Below are positions 42,413 through 51,051 of a stretch of 64,000 nucleotides of DNA, one piece after another. The notes under the pieces are model-generated. The model saw only the letters and a program-made list of their open reading frames with translations, had not been told where the DNA came from and did no database searches. Both the position numbers and the translations under genes were made by a program. The DNA comes from an uncultured Victivallales bacterium. GTDB lineage: Bacteria; Verrucomicrobiota; Lentisphaeria; Victivallales; UBA1829. Each line of letters starts with the position of its first letter. Position 1 is the stretch's first letter. The stretch covers positions 124,001-188,000 of the forward strand of contig CALXRL010000044.1 in the NCBI GenBank assembly GCA_944390735.1, written 5' to 3'.

Positions 42413-42712
42413 ATGAGTCATTTCAACTGGTACGAGGCGGTGATGCTTGTCTGCTTCGGGGCAAGCTGGCCGATGTCGCTTCTGAAGACGATCCGGGTGA
42501 AGAATCCGACGGGAAAAAGCGTGATCTTCATGTATCTGATTCTGATCGGCTATTTCAGCGGGATTCTGAACAAGATTCCCGGCATCGGGCACTATGACCA
42601 CGTTTTGTGGCTGTATGTGTTCAATACGCTGATGGTTGCAACGGATCTGATTCTTACACAGTATTATCTGCACCGCATCCGGAAACGGCGCGCGGCGGAC
42701 TGTGAAATTTGA
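42413..42712 (+). CDS. Small three-helix membrane protein (PQ-loop/SWEET-like)
   Basis: A 99-residue protein with three hydrophobic segments. WPMSLLKTIRVKNPTGKS followed by a helix resembles the first part of PQ-loop/SemiSWEET proteins (short transporters working as dimers), but the exact PQ is replaced. It ends in a basic tail. Substrate unknown. It follows the MarR gene closely and the fabD promoter overlaps its 3' end. Confidence 0.65.
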   Translation: MSHFNWYEAVMLVCFGASWPMSLLKTIRVKNPTGKSVIFMYLILIGYFSGILNKIPGIGHYDHVLWLYVFNTLMVATDLILTQYYLHRIRKRRAADCEI

Positions 42713-42736
42713 TTTTTCATAAAAATGAGTTACATT
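42709..42736 (+). promoter_or_regulatory. Promoter of fabD
   Basis: TTGATT (42709-42714), 16 bases, TACATT (42731-42736), 34 bases before the ATG. Confidence 0.6.
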
Positions 42737-42770
42737 ATTTTCCATCTAAACCATCAGGAGAGCTGAAAGA

Positions 42771-43676
42771 ATGAAAGCAGCATATATTTTTTCCGGTCAG
42801 GGCGCACAGACCGTCGGAATGGGCAAGGATCTTTATGAAAGCAGCAACGCCGCAGCGGCGATTTACAACGAAGCGGATTCCGTTCTCGGATGGAGCATTT
42901 CCGACATCTGCTTCAACGGTCCCGCGGAAAAACTTACGGAAAGCAGATACTGTCAGCCGGCGATCTATACGACAAGCATGGCCTGTCTGGCAGCCTACCG
43001 GGAAAAATACGAAGGGGATCCGGATGAAGTGGTCGGCTGTGCCGGTCTGAGTCTCGGGGAATACGCCGCGCTCGCCTGCGCCGGATTCTTCTCCTTTGCC
43101 AACGGACTCAAACTGGTGGCACGCCGCGCGGAACTGATGGATGAGGCCTGTCGGAAAACAGCCGGAGGAATGGCGGCCATCATCGCGGGAGATCCCGATG
43201 TGATCCGCGAGGTCTGCCGGGAGTGCGGCATTGACGTGGCAAACTACAACTGCCCGGGACAGATTGTCATCAGCGGTGAGAAGGAAGGGGTGCTGAAAGC
43301 CTGCGGAATTCTCAAGGAGAAGGGGGTCAAGCGAGCCCTTCCGCTGAACGTGGCGGGGGCCTACCACTCGCGCCTGATGGCGGAGGCGGGACAGCAGCTG
43401 CGGAGCGCCCTTGCCGGCACCTATGTATCCGAACTGGAACTTCCGGTTGTCCAGAATCTGACCGGAGCGACGGAAACGAATCTGGACCGGATCAAGGAAA
43501 ATCTGGTGGGCCAGGTGGCCGGAAGCGTCCGGTGGGAGGAGTGCGTGCGGACCCTGATCGGGCTTGGCGCGGAGAAGTTTGTCGAATTCGGTCCCGGCTC
43601 CGTTCTGACCGGATTTGTGAAGAAGATTGATCCGGGCAAGGTGCTGCGGAACGTCTCGGGGCGGATCACGGACTGA
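42771..43676 (+). CDS. fabD: Malonyl-CoA:ACP transacylase
   Basis: Loads malonyl groups onto ACP for fatty-acid elongation. The 301 residues contain FSGQGAQTVGMG at the N-terminus, nucleophile Ser94 in GLSLGEY, the active-site arginine region ARRAELM, and catalytic His199 in GAYHSRLM. Full length. AGGAGAG precedes the ATG. It heads the block fabD-fabG-acpP-fabF; fabH and plsX, often in this cluster, are not in the window. Confidence 0.95.
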   Translation: MKAAYIFSGQGAQTVGMGKDLYESSNAAAAIYNEADSVLGWSISDICFNGPAEKLTESRYCQPAIYTTSMACLAAYREKYEGDPDEVVGCAGLSLGEYAALACAGFFSFANGLKLVARRAELMDEACRKTAGGMAAIIAGDPDVIREVCRECGIDVANYNCPGQIVISGEKEGVLKACGILKEKGVKRALPLNVAGAYHSRLMAEAGQQLRSALAGTYVSELELPVVQNLTGATETNLDRIKENLVGQVAGSVRWEECVRTLIGLGAEKFVEFGPGSVLTGFVKKIDPGKVLRNVSGRITD

Positions 43677-43781
43677 AATTTCTGAACCGAAGGGCGGTCC
43701 GGCAGGCAGGAAACAAGCAAAAATGACCGGAAAGTCCGCGGTTCCTAGTGTAAACAACATCTCTTTTGGAAAGGAAACAAA

Positions 43782-44528
43782 ATGGGCAGGAACCTCGAAG
43801 GAAAAGTCGCGCTGGTAACCGGCGGTGCACGCGGGATCGGCAGAGCGATCTGCGAAAAGCTCGCCAGTGAGGGAGCAACCGTGGCAATGGTCGATATCAT
43901 GCTCGATGTGGCCGAGAAAACGGCGTCGGAATTCAGAGCGAACGGTCACGAGGCGTTTGCCGTGGCGGCCAACGTTGCGAAATTCGAAGATGCGGAAAAC
44001 GCGGTGAAGGCGGTAGTGGAAAAATACGGGAAAGTGGATATTCTCGTCAACTGCGCGGGCATCACGCGGGATACGCTGATGCTCAAGATGACGGAACAGG
44101 ACTGGGACGCGGTCATTGCCGTCAATCTGAAAGGCGTCTTCAACATGACGAAGGCGGTGGTGCGTCCGATGATGAAAAACCGCTACGGCCGGATTGTCAA
44201 CATCTCCTCGGTGGTCGGCCGGATGGGCAATGTGGGCCAGGCCAACTACGCGGCGTCGAAAGCCGGCGTGCTGGGACTGACGAAAACCACGGCGCGGGAA
44301 TTTGCCTCCCGGAACATCACGGCGAACGCGGTCTGCCCGGGCTACATCGCCACGGACATGACGGAGAAACTGCCGCAGGAAGCGCGCGACGCGTTTCTGG
44401 TGAACATTCCGCTGAAACGGGCGGGCAAGCCCTCCGATGTTGCGGGCGTGGTCTACTTCTTCTGCTCTCCGGAGGCGGACTACGTGACCGGTCAGGTCAT
44501 CAACTGCGACGGCGGCTTCCTGATGTAA
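43782..44528 (+). CDS. fabG: 3-oxoacyl-ACP reductase
   Basis: NADPH-dependent short-chain dehydrogenase of 248 residues reducing beta-ketoacyl-ACP. TGGARGIG at 13-20 binds the cofactor, NCAG at 90-93 is the structural motif, and the catalytic set is Ser143, Tyr156 and Lys160 (spacing as in E. coli FabG). The end GQVINCDGGFLM is the standard FabG C-terminus. AAAGGA lies 7 bases upstream. About 105 bases without a gene separate it from fabD. Confidence 0.95.
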   Translation: MGRNLEGKVALVTGGARGIGRAICEKLASEGATVAMVDIMLDVAEKTASEFRANGHEAFAVAANVAKFEDAENAVKAVVEKYGKVDILVNCAGITRDTLMLKMTEQDWDAVIAVNLKGVFNMTKAVVRPMMKNRYGRIVNISSVVGRMGNVGQANYAASKAGVLGLTKTTAREFASRNITANAVCPGYIATDMTEKLPQEARDAFLVNIPLKRAGKPSDVAGVVYFFCSPEADYVTGQVINCDGGFLM

Positions 44529-44587
44529 GGAGTCTTCCGGTCGGAAGGACCCGGAACTGCGGAACGAAAAAAAATCGGGGAAACACC

Positions 44588-44615
44588 TTGACTTTTTGCA
44601 GTTTCGGTATAGATT
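44588..44615 (+). promoter_or_regulatory. Promoter of acpP
   Basis: TTGACT (44588-44593), 16 bases, TAGATT (44610-44615) inside GGTATAGATT. The same TATAGATT context occurs before the corC-type gene. The leader is about 60 bases. Confidence 0.6.
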
Positions 44616-44680
44616 AAATAGAATTCGACGGAAAAACAAGAGAAAAAACACGATTAAGAACTTCACAGAAAGGGTTTGAA

Positions 44681-44923
44681 ATGTCGGAAATTGCGGATAA
44701 AGTGAAAAAGATCGTTGTCGAGCAGCTCGGAGTGAACGAGGATCAGGTTACGGAAGATGCCAAATTCATTGAGGACCTCGGCGCCGATTCTCTCGATCAG
44801 GTGGAACTGGTCATGGCTCTGGAAGAGTCCTTCGGAGCGGAAATTCCCGACGAAGATGCCGAAAAGCTTACAACCGTTGGTGATGCCATCAAGTACGTTG
44901 AAAGCAAGCAGAACAAAGGCTGA
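44681..44923 (+). CDS. acpP: Acyl carrier protein
   Basis: An 80-residue acidic four-helix protein that carries acyl chains on a 4'-phosphopantetheine attached to Ser37 in the conserved [16 protein letters not shown] segment. Length and charge are typical. It has its own strong promoter and is separated from fabF by an intrinsic terminator, which would keep ACP transcripts more abundant than the downstream enzyme. Confidence 0.97.
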   Translation: MSEIADKVKKIVVEQLGVNEDQVTEDAKFIEDLGADSLDQVELVMALEESFGAEIPDEDAEKLTTVGDAIKYVESKQNKG

Positions 44924-44943
44924 TCAGTCTTAAGAAGTATACG

Positions 44944-44985
44944 ATGGGTCATTCAACCTCGCAAGGGTTATGACCCATTTTTTTT
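44944..44985 (+). terminator. Intrinsic terminator between acpP and fabF
   Basis: ATGGGTCAT and ATGACCCAT (9-bp perfect stem, 17-base loop) followed by eight T. fabF begins only 15 bases after the T run with its ribosome site in that gap, so read-through is probably needed for fabF expression. Confidence 0.85.
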
Positions 44986-45000
44986 GCAAAGGAGGACTGA

Positions 45001-46254
45001 ATGAATTCCAGGCGAGTAGTAGTTACCGGAATCGGCGCGATTTCCTGTCTTGGACACAGCGTTGAAGAAACATGGAAAGCCCTGATCGAAGGCAGAAGCG
45101 GCATCGGCCCCGTAACCAGATTTGACACCAGTGCCTATCGCAGTCATATTGCGGGCGAAGTCAGAAATTTCGATCCAACCAGATACATGACCGAAAAAGA
45201 GGCCAGACGGCTTGATGATTTCTGTCTGTATGCCATTGCTGCGGGCGACGAGGCCATGAAGGACGCCGGACTCGGCATTAAACTCGAAGAATGCGCCGGA
45301 ATTGATCCGAACCGGGTCGGTGTCTGCGTCGGGAGCGGCATCGGCGGAATGCGTACCATGGAAGAGCAGTGCAAGCTGCTGATTGAGCGCGGACCTTCCA
45401 GAATCAGTCCGTTCCTGATCCCGATGATGATTATTGACATGGCGTCGGGTTCCCTCTCGATGCGCTACGGCGCAAAAGGACCGAACATGTCGGTGGTGAC
45501 CGCCTGTGCGACCGCGAGCAACTCCATCGGGGAATCCTACTGGATGGTCAAGCGCAATGATGCGGACATCATGATTACCGGAGGAACAGAGGCGTCGGTC
45601 TCCCAGCTCGGTTTTGCCGGATTCTGCTCCATGAAGGCGCTGAGCCAGAGAAACGATGATCCGACCCGTGCGAGCCGTCCGTTCGACAAGAACCGCGATG
45701 GATTCGTCATGTCCGAAGGCGCCGGAATTCTCGTGCTTGAGGAATATGAGCATGCGAAGGCGCGCGGAGCCAAGATCTACGGAGAGATCGTCGGTTACGG
45801 AGCCACGGGAGACGCCTATCACATCACCTCTCCCGCGCCGGGAGGAGAAGGCGGAGCACGGGCCCTTACGATGGCGCTTCGCAACGCGGGTCTCAATCCG
45901 GAAGACGTCGACTACATCAACGCGCACGGAACAAGCACCCAGCTCAATGACAAGTTTGAAACGATGGCGATCAAAACGGCATTCGGCAATGCCGCCCGCG
46001 GAATTGCAATGAGCAGCACAAAGGGCTGCATGGGGCACTCGCTGGGCGCGGCCGGAGGACTGGAAACCATCGTCTGTCTCAAGACGATGGAAACCGGCAT
46101 CATTCCTCCGACGATCAATTACGAAACGCCGGATCCGGAATGCGATCTGGACTGCACGCCGAACACGGCGCGGGAACGCAAGGTCGATGTCGCCCTCAAT
46201 ACCAACCTCGGATTCGGCGGACACAACGCCGCAATCATTGTCAAAAAAGTTTGA
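45001..46254 (+). CDS. fabF: 3-oxoacyl-ACP synthase II
   Basis: Condensing enzyme for fatty-acid elongation; 417 residues. The catalytic triad is Cys169 ([11 protein letters not shown]), His in NAHGTST (about 308) and His in GHSLGAAGG (about 346), the FabF/FabB arrangement. The C-terminal [11 protein letters not shown] is conserved. AAGGAGGA precedes the ATG. The LysM lipoprotein gene starts 10 bases after it. Confidence 0.96.
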   Translation: MNSRRVVVTGIGAISCLGHSVEETWKALIEGRSGIGPVTRFDTSAYRSHIAGEVRNFDPTRYMTEKEARRLDDFCLYAIAAGDEAMKDAGLGIKLEECAGIDPNRVGVCVGSGIGGMRTMEEQCKLLIERGPSRISPFLIPMMIIDMASGSLSMRYGAKGPNMSVVTACATASNSIGESYWMVKRNDADIMITGGTEASVSQLGFAGFCSMKALSQRNDDPTRASRPFDKNRDGFVMSEGAGILVLEEYEHAKARGAKIYGEIVGYGATGDAYHITSPAPGGEGGARALTMALRNAGLNPEDVDYINAHGTSTQLNDKFETMAIKTAFGNAARGIAMSSTKGCMGHSLGAAGGLETIVCLKTMETGIIPPTINYETPDPECDLDCTPNTARERKVDVALNTNLGFGGHNAAIIVKKV

Positions 46255-46264
46255 GGTAACGAAA

Positions 46265-47104
46265 ATGAAGAAAGCAATTCTCGCATGGATGATTCTCTCT
46301 CTCGGCGTTGCGTTCACCGCATGCCGGAGCGACGGCAATCAGACAACGGAGGAGCGTCTCCGTTCCATTTACGGCTGGAAAGGGGAATCCCTTCCGCTTC
46401 CGCCTCCGGCTCCGAATCCCGAGGATTCGGAATCCGTTCTGCCGCAGGAACAGCAGACTCCGGATTCCTCCAAGGAGAAAGATGCGGGAATTGTTTCCAC
46501 AATTGATCCCTCCGAAACCGCACTCCCGGCAAAGGAGCAGACCGATGCGGCAAAAGCTCCGGAAGATTCTTCCGTCAAAAAAGACGATTCTTCCGTCAAA
46601 GATCCGTCAATTGCTGAAAATGAGTCGGGAAAGACCGAAAAGACGGACTCTCTCCTTTCCGGGGAAACCAGAATTCACGTTGTGAAACAGGGGGAAAGCC
46701 TCTGGTCCATTGCGGCCGGGGAGTATGGAAGCGGCTATCGGTGGGGAATCATTTCCCATGCCAACAAGGAGCTTCTGAAGGGGAAACCGGATTCGATTCG
46801 TCCCGGCATGAAGCTTGTCATTCCTCTTTTGAAACAGAAAACCGCTCCCGCACAGGAGAAAAAACCGGCGGAACTTCCGCCGATTCCTGCAGCGCCTGCG
46901 GCTCCGGCGGCAGTCCCGGCTCCTGCAAAACCGGCGGCTCCGGCGGCAAATCCAACGGCCGCTCCAGCCCCGGCTCCAGCGGCTCCGGCCAATGTGACAG
47001 CTCCGGCGGCAAATCCCGCGGCACCGGCAAAAGTGGCAGCTCCGGCGAATCATCCGACGGCCCCCGCGGGAACTCCGGCAGCTCCGGCTCCCGCGACAAA
47101 ATAA
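46265..47104 (+). CDS. LysM-domain lipoprotein with Ala/Pro-rich tail
   Basis: A 279-residue envelope protein. The signal peptide ends in a lipobox (FTAC, lipidated Cys20). Residues 45-130 are acidic, Pro/Ser-rich and disordered-looking; a single LysM domain at 137-188 (HVVKQGESLWSIAAGEYGSG...IRPGMKLVIP) should bind peptidoglycan; the last ~85 residues are almost only Ala, Pro, Lys, Asn and Thr. This tail could be a flexible spacer through the cell wall. It lies between fabF and phoH with short gaps. No enzymatic domain is present. Confidence 0.87.
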   Translation: MKKAILAWMILSLGVAFTACRSDGNQTTEERLRSIYGWKGESLPLPPPAPNPEDSESVLPQEQQTPDSSKEKDAGIVSTIDPSETALPAKEQTDAAKAPEDSSVKKDDSSVKDPSIAENESGKTEKTDSLLSGETRIHVVKQGESLWSIAAGEYGSGYRWGIISHANKELLKGKPDSIRPGMKLVIPLLKQKTAPAQEKKPAELPPIPAAPAAPAAVPAPAKPAAPAANPTAAPAPAPAAPANVTAPAANPAAPAKVAAPANHPTAPAGTPAAPAPATK

Positions 47105-47108
47105 TCGT

Positions 47109-48164
47109 ATGAATTCCATTGACGGCAAACAGGATCCTGCCCCGGCGTCCGCTCCCGCATCCGGTTATATTGAATGCACCGGAGGACAGGAAATTGATGC
47201 GACCTTCGCAGGCAATCTGCCGGAAAATCTGAAACGGATCGAGGATGCGTTTGCCGTCTCGCTGACCGCGCGCGACAGCTGGATCAAAATAGAAAGTCGG
47301 AATGAGCAGGCGTTCAAAAACGTCAAATCGCTGATCGAACATCTTCTCCGGCTCCGTCAGGAAAGCGGCAGACCGCTTCGCCAGATGGATTTTGATCTGG
47401 CGCTGAAAGCCTATTCCGGAAGCGAACCCGGAGAGCTGAGCAACTTTTTCGCCTCGAAAATCAAAGTGTCGCGCAAACGTCAGGAGATTGTTCCGCGGAC
47501 TCGCAACCAGCTTGCCTATGTGGAAGCCATGGGGAAAAATGATATCGTATTCGCGCTGGGTCCGGCGGGAACCGGCAAAACGTATCTTGCGGTCGCCATG
47601 GCGGTCAATGCGCTGATGACCGGAAAACGCGACCGCATCATTCTGGCGCGTCCCGCGGTGGAAGCGGGCGAAAATCTCGGTTTTCTGCCCGGCAAGCTGG
47701 AGGACAAGATCAATCCGTATCTCCGCCCTCTTCATGACGCGCTCCGGGAAATGATTGAACCGCAGGAACTGGCCACTCTGACCGAACGCGGCATGATCGA
47801 ACTGGCACCGCTGGCATTCATGCGGGGCAGAACTTTGAACAACTCCTTCATTATTCTGGACGAGGCGCAGAATACCACGGACGATCAGATGCTGATGTTC
47901 CTGACCCGTCTCGGCTTCAACTCGCAGTGCGTGGTCGCAGGGGATCCCTCCCAGACCGACCTGCCCTCGCGACGGAGCAGCGGACTGATCCGCGCCATCC
48001 GCCTTCTCTCCGGAATCGAAGGGATCCGCATGTGCCGTTTCGACCGCAACGACGTCATGCGCCACTCCCTGGTCGAACGGATCGTCAACGCCTACGAGAA
48101 CGCGGAACAGAAGGAGCGCACCGCAGCCGCCTCCCCGGCAGTCCGGGAGAAGAAGGAGGAATGA
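47109..48164 (+). CDS. phoH: PhoH-family ATPase (YbeZ-like)
   Basis: A 351-residue P-loop ATPase. Walker A GPAGTGKT at 151-158, Walker B FIILDEAQN, plus the PhoH signatures ARPAVEAGENLGFLPG and GDPSQTDLPSRRSSGL. The N-terminal ~110 residues hold a KH-like region as in YbeZ. In E. coli YbeZ works with YbeY in ribosomal RNA maturation, and here ybeY is two genes downstream. No clear ribosome site is seen 4 bases after the lipoprotein stop. Confidence 0.94.
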   Translation: MNSIDGKQDPAPASAPASGYIECTGGQEIDATFAGNLPENLKRIEDAFAVSLTARDSWIKIESRNEQAFKNVKSLIEHLLRLRQESGRPLRQMDFDLALKAYSGSEPGELSNFFASKIKVSRKRQEIVPRTRNQLAYVEAMGKNDIVFALGPAGTGKTYLAVAMAVNALMTGKRDRIILARPAVEAGENLGFLPGKLEDKINPYLRPLHDALREMIEPQELATLTERGMIELAPLAFMRGRTLNNSFIILDEAQNTTDDQMLMFLTRLGFNSQCVVAGDPSQTDLPSRRSSGLIRAIRLLSGIEGIRMCRFDRNDVMRHSLVERIVNAYENAEQKERTAAASPAVREKKEE

Positions 48165-48165
48165 C

Positions 48166-50523
48166 ATGGGAATTTTCTCCTTTCTGAATCCCTCCCGCAG
48201 GAAAATGGCGGGCATGGTCAACCACAGCTCCCGGAAGGTCAACCGCAAAGACTCCTTCCCGGTGCGCCTCTGGAAAAGCAAGCCGCTCTGCCGCGTGGTG
48301 GTGCTGCTTCTGATTCTGGCGGCAAGCGTCTATTCCATGATCAGCAGGGACCGGATGCCGGTCATCCCGCATCTGGTCAAGGATCAGACCGCCGCCTATA
48401 CCGTCTACGCGGCCTTCGATTTTTCCTACGAGGACAAGGACCGCACCGACAAGGCGCGCGCAACGGCCATTGCGGCTCTGCCCCTTTTCTACAAGGTCAG
48501 CGACACCGCGGCATCCAGCGTAATGACCTCCGTCACCGCCTTTTTCAAGGAGGTGGAAAACCGGAAAAAAGCCCAGAAACAGAACCTGCCCTATCTCCTG
48601 CCGAACACGGAGGCGGGAAGAGTGGCCCGGTCGCTCTCCCCCGAAGAGCTTCAGACGCTTGCCGCGATCGCGGTGCTTCCCCCCGTTGTGCACAAAATCA
48701 CCCAGCTGGCGGCCACCGCGGTCGACAACGGCATGATCCCCTCCTATGACAAGGAGAACATCCCCTGGACCAAACAGGTCCGGATCATCGACACCTACAA
48801 CCGGATCCGGGAATCCAAACAGCTGAAAAACATTCCGACTGTCGCCGAAGCGGCCGTCCAGATCACCCGCGACGCCCTGGAAACCTACACCTCCCCCGAA
48901 AAACGCGAAGTCGCCCGCTGCCTCATCAATGCCCTGCGCCAGCTTCTGCCCCAGGGACAGATGAAGTCCGACCGGGAGGAGACGGAAAAACGCGAAAAGG
49001 AAATTCTCGCCACCGTCCAGCCGACCATGGCGGAGATCCTGAAGGGACAGCCGATCGTCACAAAGGACAAACTGGTCACCGAAGACAACATTCTGATCCT
49101 CGACGCCTACGCGAAAGCCGCCCGGGAACGGGTGCAGGAACTGAACACGACCTCTCTGGTCATGCGGATCCTGAAAAGCACGGCGCTCTGTCTGCTGATC
49201 CTTCTTTTCAGCGGCATCTACATGTATCACATTCACAAGGCGGTGCTGCAGAGCAACGCGATCATCCGAATGCTCGGCTTCATCACCATTGCGGCGATTC
49301 TGTTCAACATGCTGGCATCGCATGTTTTCCTGGTGTTTGGCGAGCTGGAGTCCATTCCGCCGTGGCTCTCGTATCTGGCATTGCCGCTGGCGTTTGCGCC
49401 GATGGTTCTTTCGTCGGTGTACGGCATGCGCTGCGCGCTGTTCACCGGACTCTTCGTCACGGTCATCGCGGCTCTGACGGACAACGACTCCTTCAATGTG
49501 ATTCTGACCGGACTGATGATCAGCGGCATTTCCGCGTTCGCGGTCCGGCGGTCGGTCAACTACCGCAACTTTTTCATCTCAGGTTTTCTGGCGGTCTCGC
49601 TGACGACGCTGCTGGTCGGGCTGCTTCTGGTCTGGCGCGACATGAACACCGGACGCGGCATCTATCCCTGGGTGTTCATTCTTCCCTTTGCCAACGGGCT
49701 TCTGACCACCATGGCAACGCAGATCATGCTGTACATTCTCGAAGTGGGATTCGACGCCACCACCAACATGTCGCTTCTTCTCTATTCCGACTACAACCAT
49801 CCGCTGCTGAAACGTCTTCAGTTTGAAGCGCCGGGCACGTATCATCACAGTCTTGTGGTTTCGACGCTGGCGGAGGCGGCCGCGCAGGAGATCGGCGCCA
49901 ATCCGATCAAGGCGCGGGTCTGCGCGCTCTTCCACGACGTGGGCAAACTCTCGCATCCCGAATACTTCACGGAAAACAGCGGCGGAGAAGACAAGCACAA
50001 GGAACTGACCCCGAAAATCAGCGCCCTCATCATTCTGAACCATGTCAAGGAGGGACTCGAACTCGCCCGCAAATACAAGCTGAAAAAACTGATGCGCGAC
50101 GCCATTCAGCAGCACCACGGCACGGATCTGGTCTATTTCTTCTACAAGCGTGCCAAGGATTCCGGCGAGTGCATCGACGAACACGATTTCCGCTATCAGG
50201 GACCGAATCCGCAGAGCAAGGAAATCGCCATTCTGTCGCTGGCGGACGCCTGCGAGGCGGCCTCGCGCTCCCTTCAGAAACCTTCCCATGGAAAAATCGA
50301 CGAGCTGGTCTCCGAAATCATTCAGAAGCGTCTGCGCGACGGTCAGCTGGATTCCGCCAATTTGACATTCAAGGAACTCTCAATCATAAAAAACAGTTTT
50401 GTGAAGACATTGACCTCAATGCTTCATGCAAGAGTCGCATACCCGAAGGAAGTGGTGCAGGATGAGGACGATTTGTTCGTGGACGCGGCAGCGCGAAAAG
50501 CGGCCGAAGCTAAAAATTCTTGA
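48166..50523 (+). CDS. 7TM-HD membrane phosphodiesterase (PgpH-like)
   Basis: A 785-residue protein: N-terminal helix at about 45-62, a large extracytoplasmic 7TMR-HDED domain, seven membrane helices (about 345-530) and a cytoplasmic HD domain with YHHSLVVSTLAEAAA and H590-D591 in FHDVGKLSHPEYF, continuing with QQHHGTDLVYFFY. In Gram-positive bacteria PgpH hydrolyses c-di-AMP; that activity is inferred here. AAGGAGGA precedes the ATG. The order phoH-pgpH-ybeY is widely conserved. Confidence 0.93.
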   Translation: MGIFSFLNPSRRKMAGMVNHSSRKVNRKDSFPVRLWKSKPLCRVVVLLLILAASVYSMISRDRMPVIPHLVKDQTAAYTVYAAFDFSYEDKDRTDKARATAIAALPLFYKVSDTAASSVMTSVTAFFKEVENRKKAQKQNLPYLLPNTEAGRVARSLSPEELQTLAAIAVLPPVVHKITQLAATAVDNGMIPSYDKENIPWTKQVRIIDTYNRIRESKQLKNIPTVAEAAVQITRDALETYTSPEKREVARCLINALRQLLPQGQMKSDREETEKREKEILATVQPTMAEILKGQPIVTKDKLVTEDNILILDAYAKAARERVQELNTTSLVMRILKSTALCLLILLFSGIYMYHIHKAVLQSNAIIRMLGFITIAAILFNMLASHVFLVFGELESIPPWLSYLALPLAFAPMVLSSVYGMRCALFTGLFVTVIAALTDNDSFNVILTGLMISGISAFAVRRSVNYRNFFISGFLAVSLTTLLVGLLLVWRDMNTGRGIYPWVFILPFANGLLTTMATQIMLYILEVGFDATTNMSLLLYSDYNHPLLKRLQFEAPGTYHHSLVVSTLAEAAAQEIGANPIKARVCALFHDVGKLSHPEYFTENSGGEDKHKELTPKISALIILNHVKEGLELARKYKLKKLMRDAIQQHHGTDLVYFFYKRAKDSGECIDEHDFRYQGPNPQSKEIAILSLADACEAASRSLQKPSHGKIDELVSEIIQKRLRDGQLDSANLTFKELSIIKNSFVKTLTSMLHARVAYPKEVVQDEDDLFVDAAARKAAEAKNS

Positions 50524-50941
50524 AACGCTGGTCTGCCGGGCCGCCCGGGCGGCGGGACTGCCGGAGGAGACGGATCTCTCCCTGGTCTTTCTGCCCGATC
50601 GCGCCATGGCGGAACTCAATGAAAGTTCGCTGAACCATCAGGGGCCGACCGATGTGATCTGCTTCGACCTGCGCGCATCCGAACCGCGGATGCCGAAGGG
50701 GGAGGAGTTTGACGCGGATGTGGAAATCTATGTCTGTCCCGACGTTGCCCGCAGAGAGGCGGAAAAACGCGCTCTTCCTTACGCCCGGGAGGTGGTTCTC
50801 TACGTCGTCCACGGCCTTCTGCACGCCGCGGGCGAGGACGACCTCGTCCCCGCGAAAAAACGCAGAATGCGCAGACGCGAGAAACAGCTTCTCGCCATTC
50901 TGGAAAAGGAATTCCAATTCGAATCCGTGTTCGGACCGTAG
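50462..50941 (+). CDS. ybeY: Endoribonuclease YbeY (rRNA maturation factor) with altered third metal ligand
   Basis: A single-strand endoribonuclease of 159 residues needed for 16S rRNA 3' maturation and ribosome quality control. LNHQGPTDVICFDL and the metal motif HGLLHAAGEDD identify it. His117 and His121 are in place, but the third ligand of the usual H-G-x-L-H-x-x-G-Y-D-H motif is Asp127, and the Tyr is Glu125. The start overlaps the 3' end of the pgpH-type gene by 62 bases; it is the best ATG upstream of the conserved region, though the ribosome site (CAGG) is weak. Confidence 0.87.
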   Translation: MRTICSWTRQREKRPKLKILETLVCRAARAAGLPEETDLSLVFLPDRAMAELNESSLNHQGPTDVICFDLRASEPRMPKGEEFDADVEIYVCPDVARREAEKRALPYAREVVLYVVHGLLHAAGEDDLVPAKKRRMRRREKQLLAILEKEFQFESVFGP

Positions 50942-50990
50942 CGCATCCGGAAGCGGCGCGCGTTCCGGACGGGATTTTTTGAAAGAGTGC

Positions 50991-51019
50991 TTGACATTGA
51001 CACTTTCCGGTTATAGATT
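50991..51019 (+). promoter_or_regulatory. Promoter of the corC-type gene
   Basis: Tandem TTGACATTGACA (50991-51002); the first copy is 17 bases from TAGATT (51014-51019) within GGTTATAGATT, like the acpP promoter. Confidence 0.6.
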
Positions 51020-51051
51020 GTAAAGGAACGAGAAAGTCTGTTGAAAAAAAT

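Noticed and set aside
46880..47100. Short repeats resembling a CRISPR or minisatellite array
   Set aside because: The repeated GCTCC/GCGGC units encode the Ala/Pro tail of the LysM lipoprotein in frame; there are no spacers.
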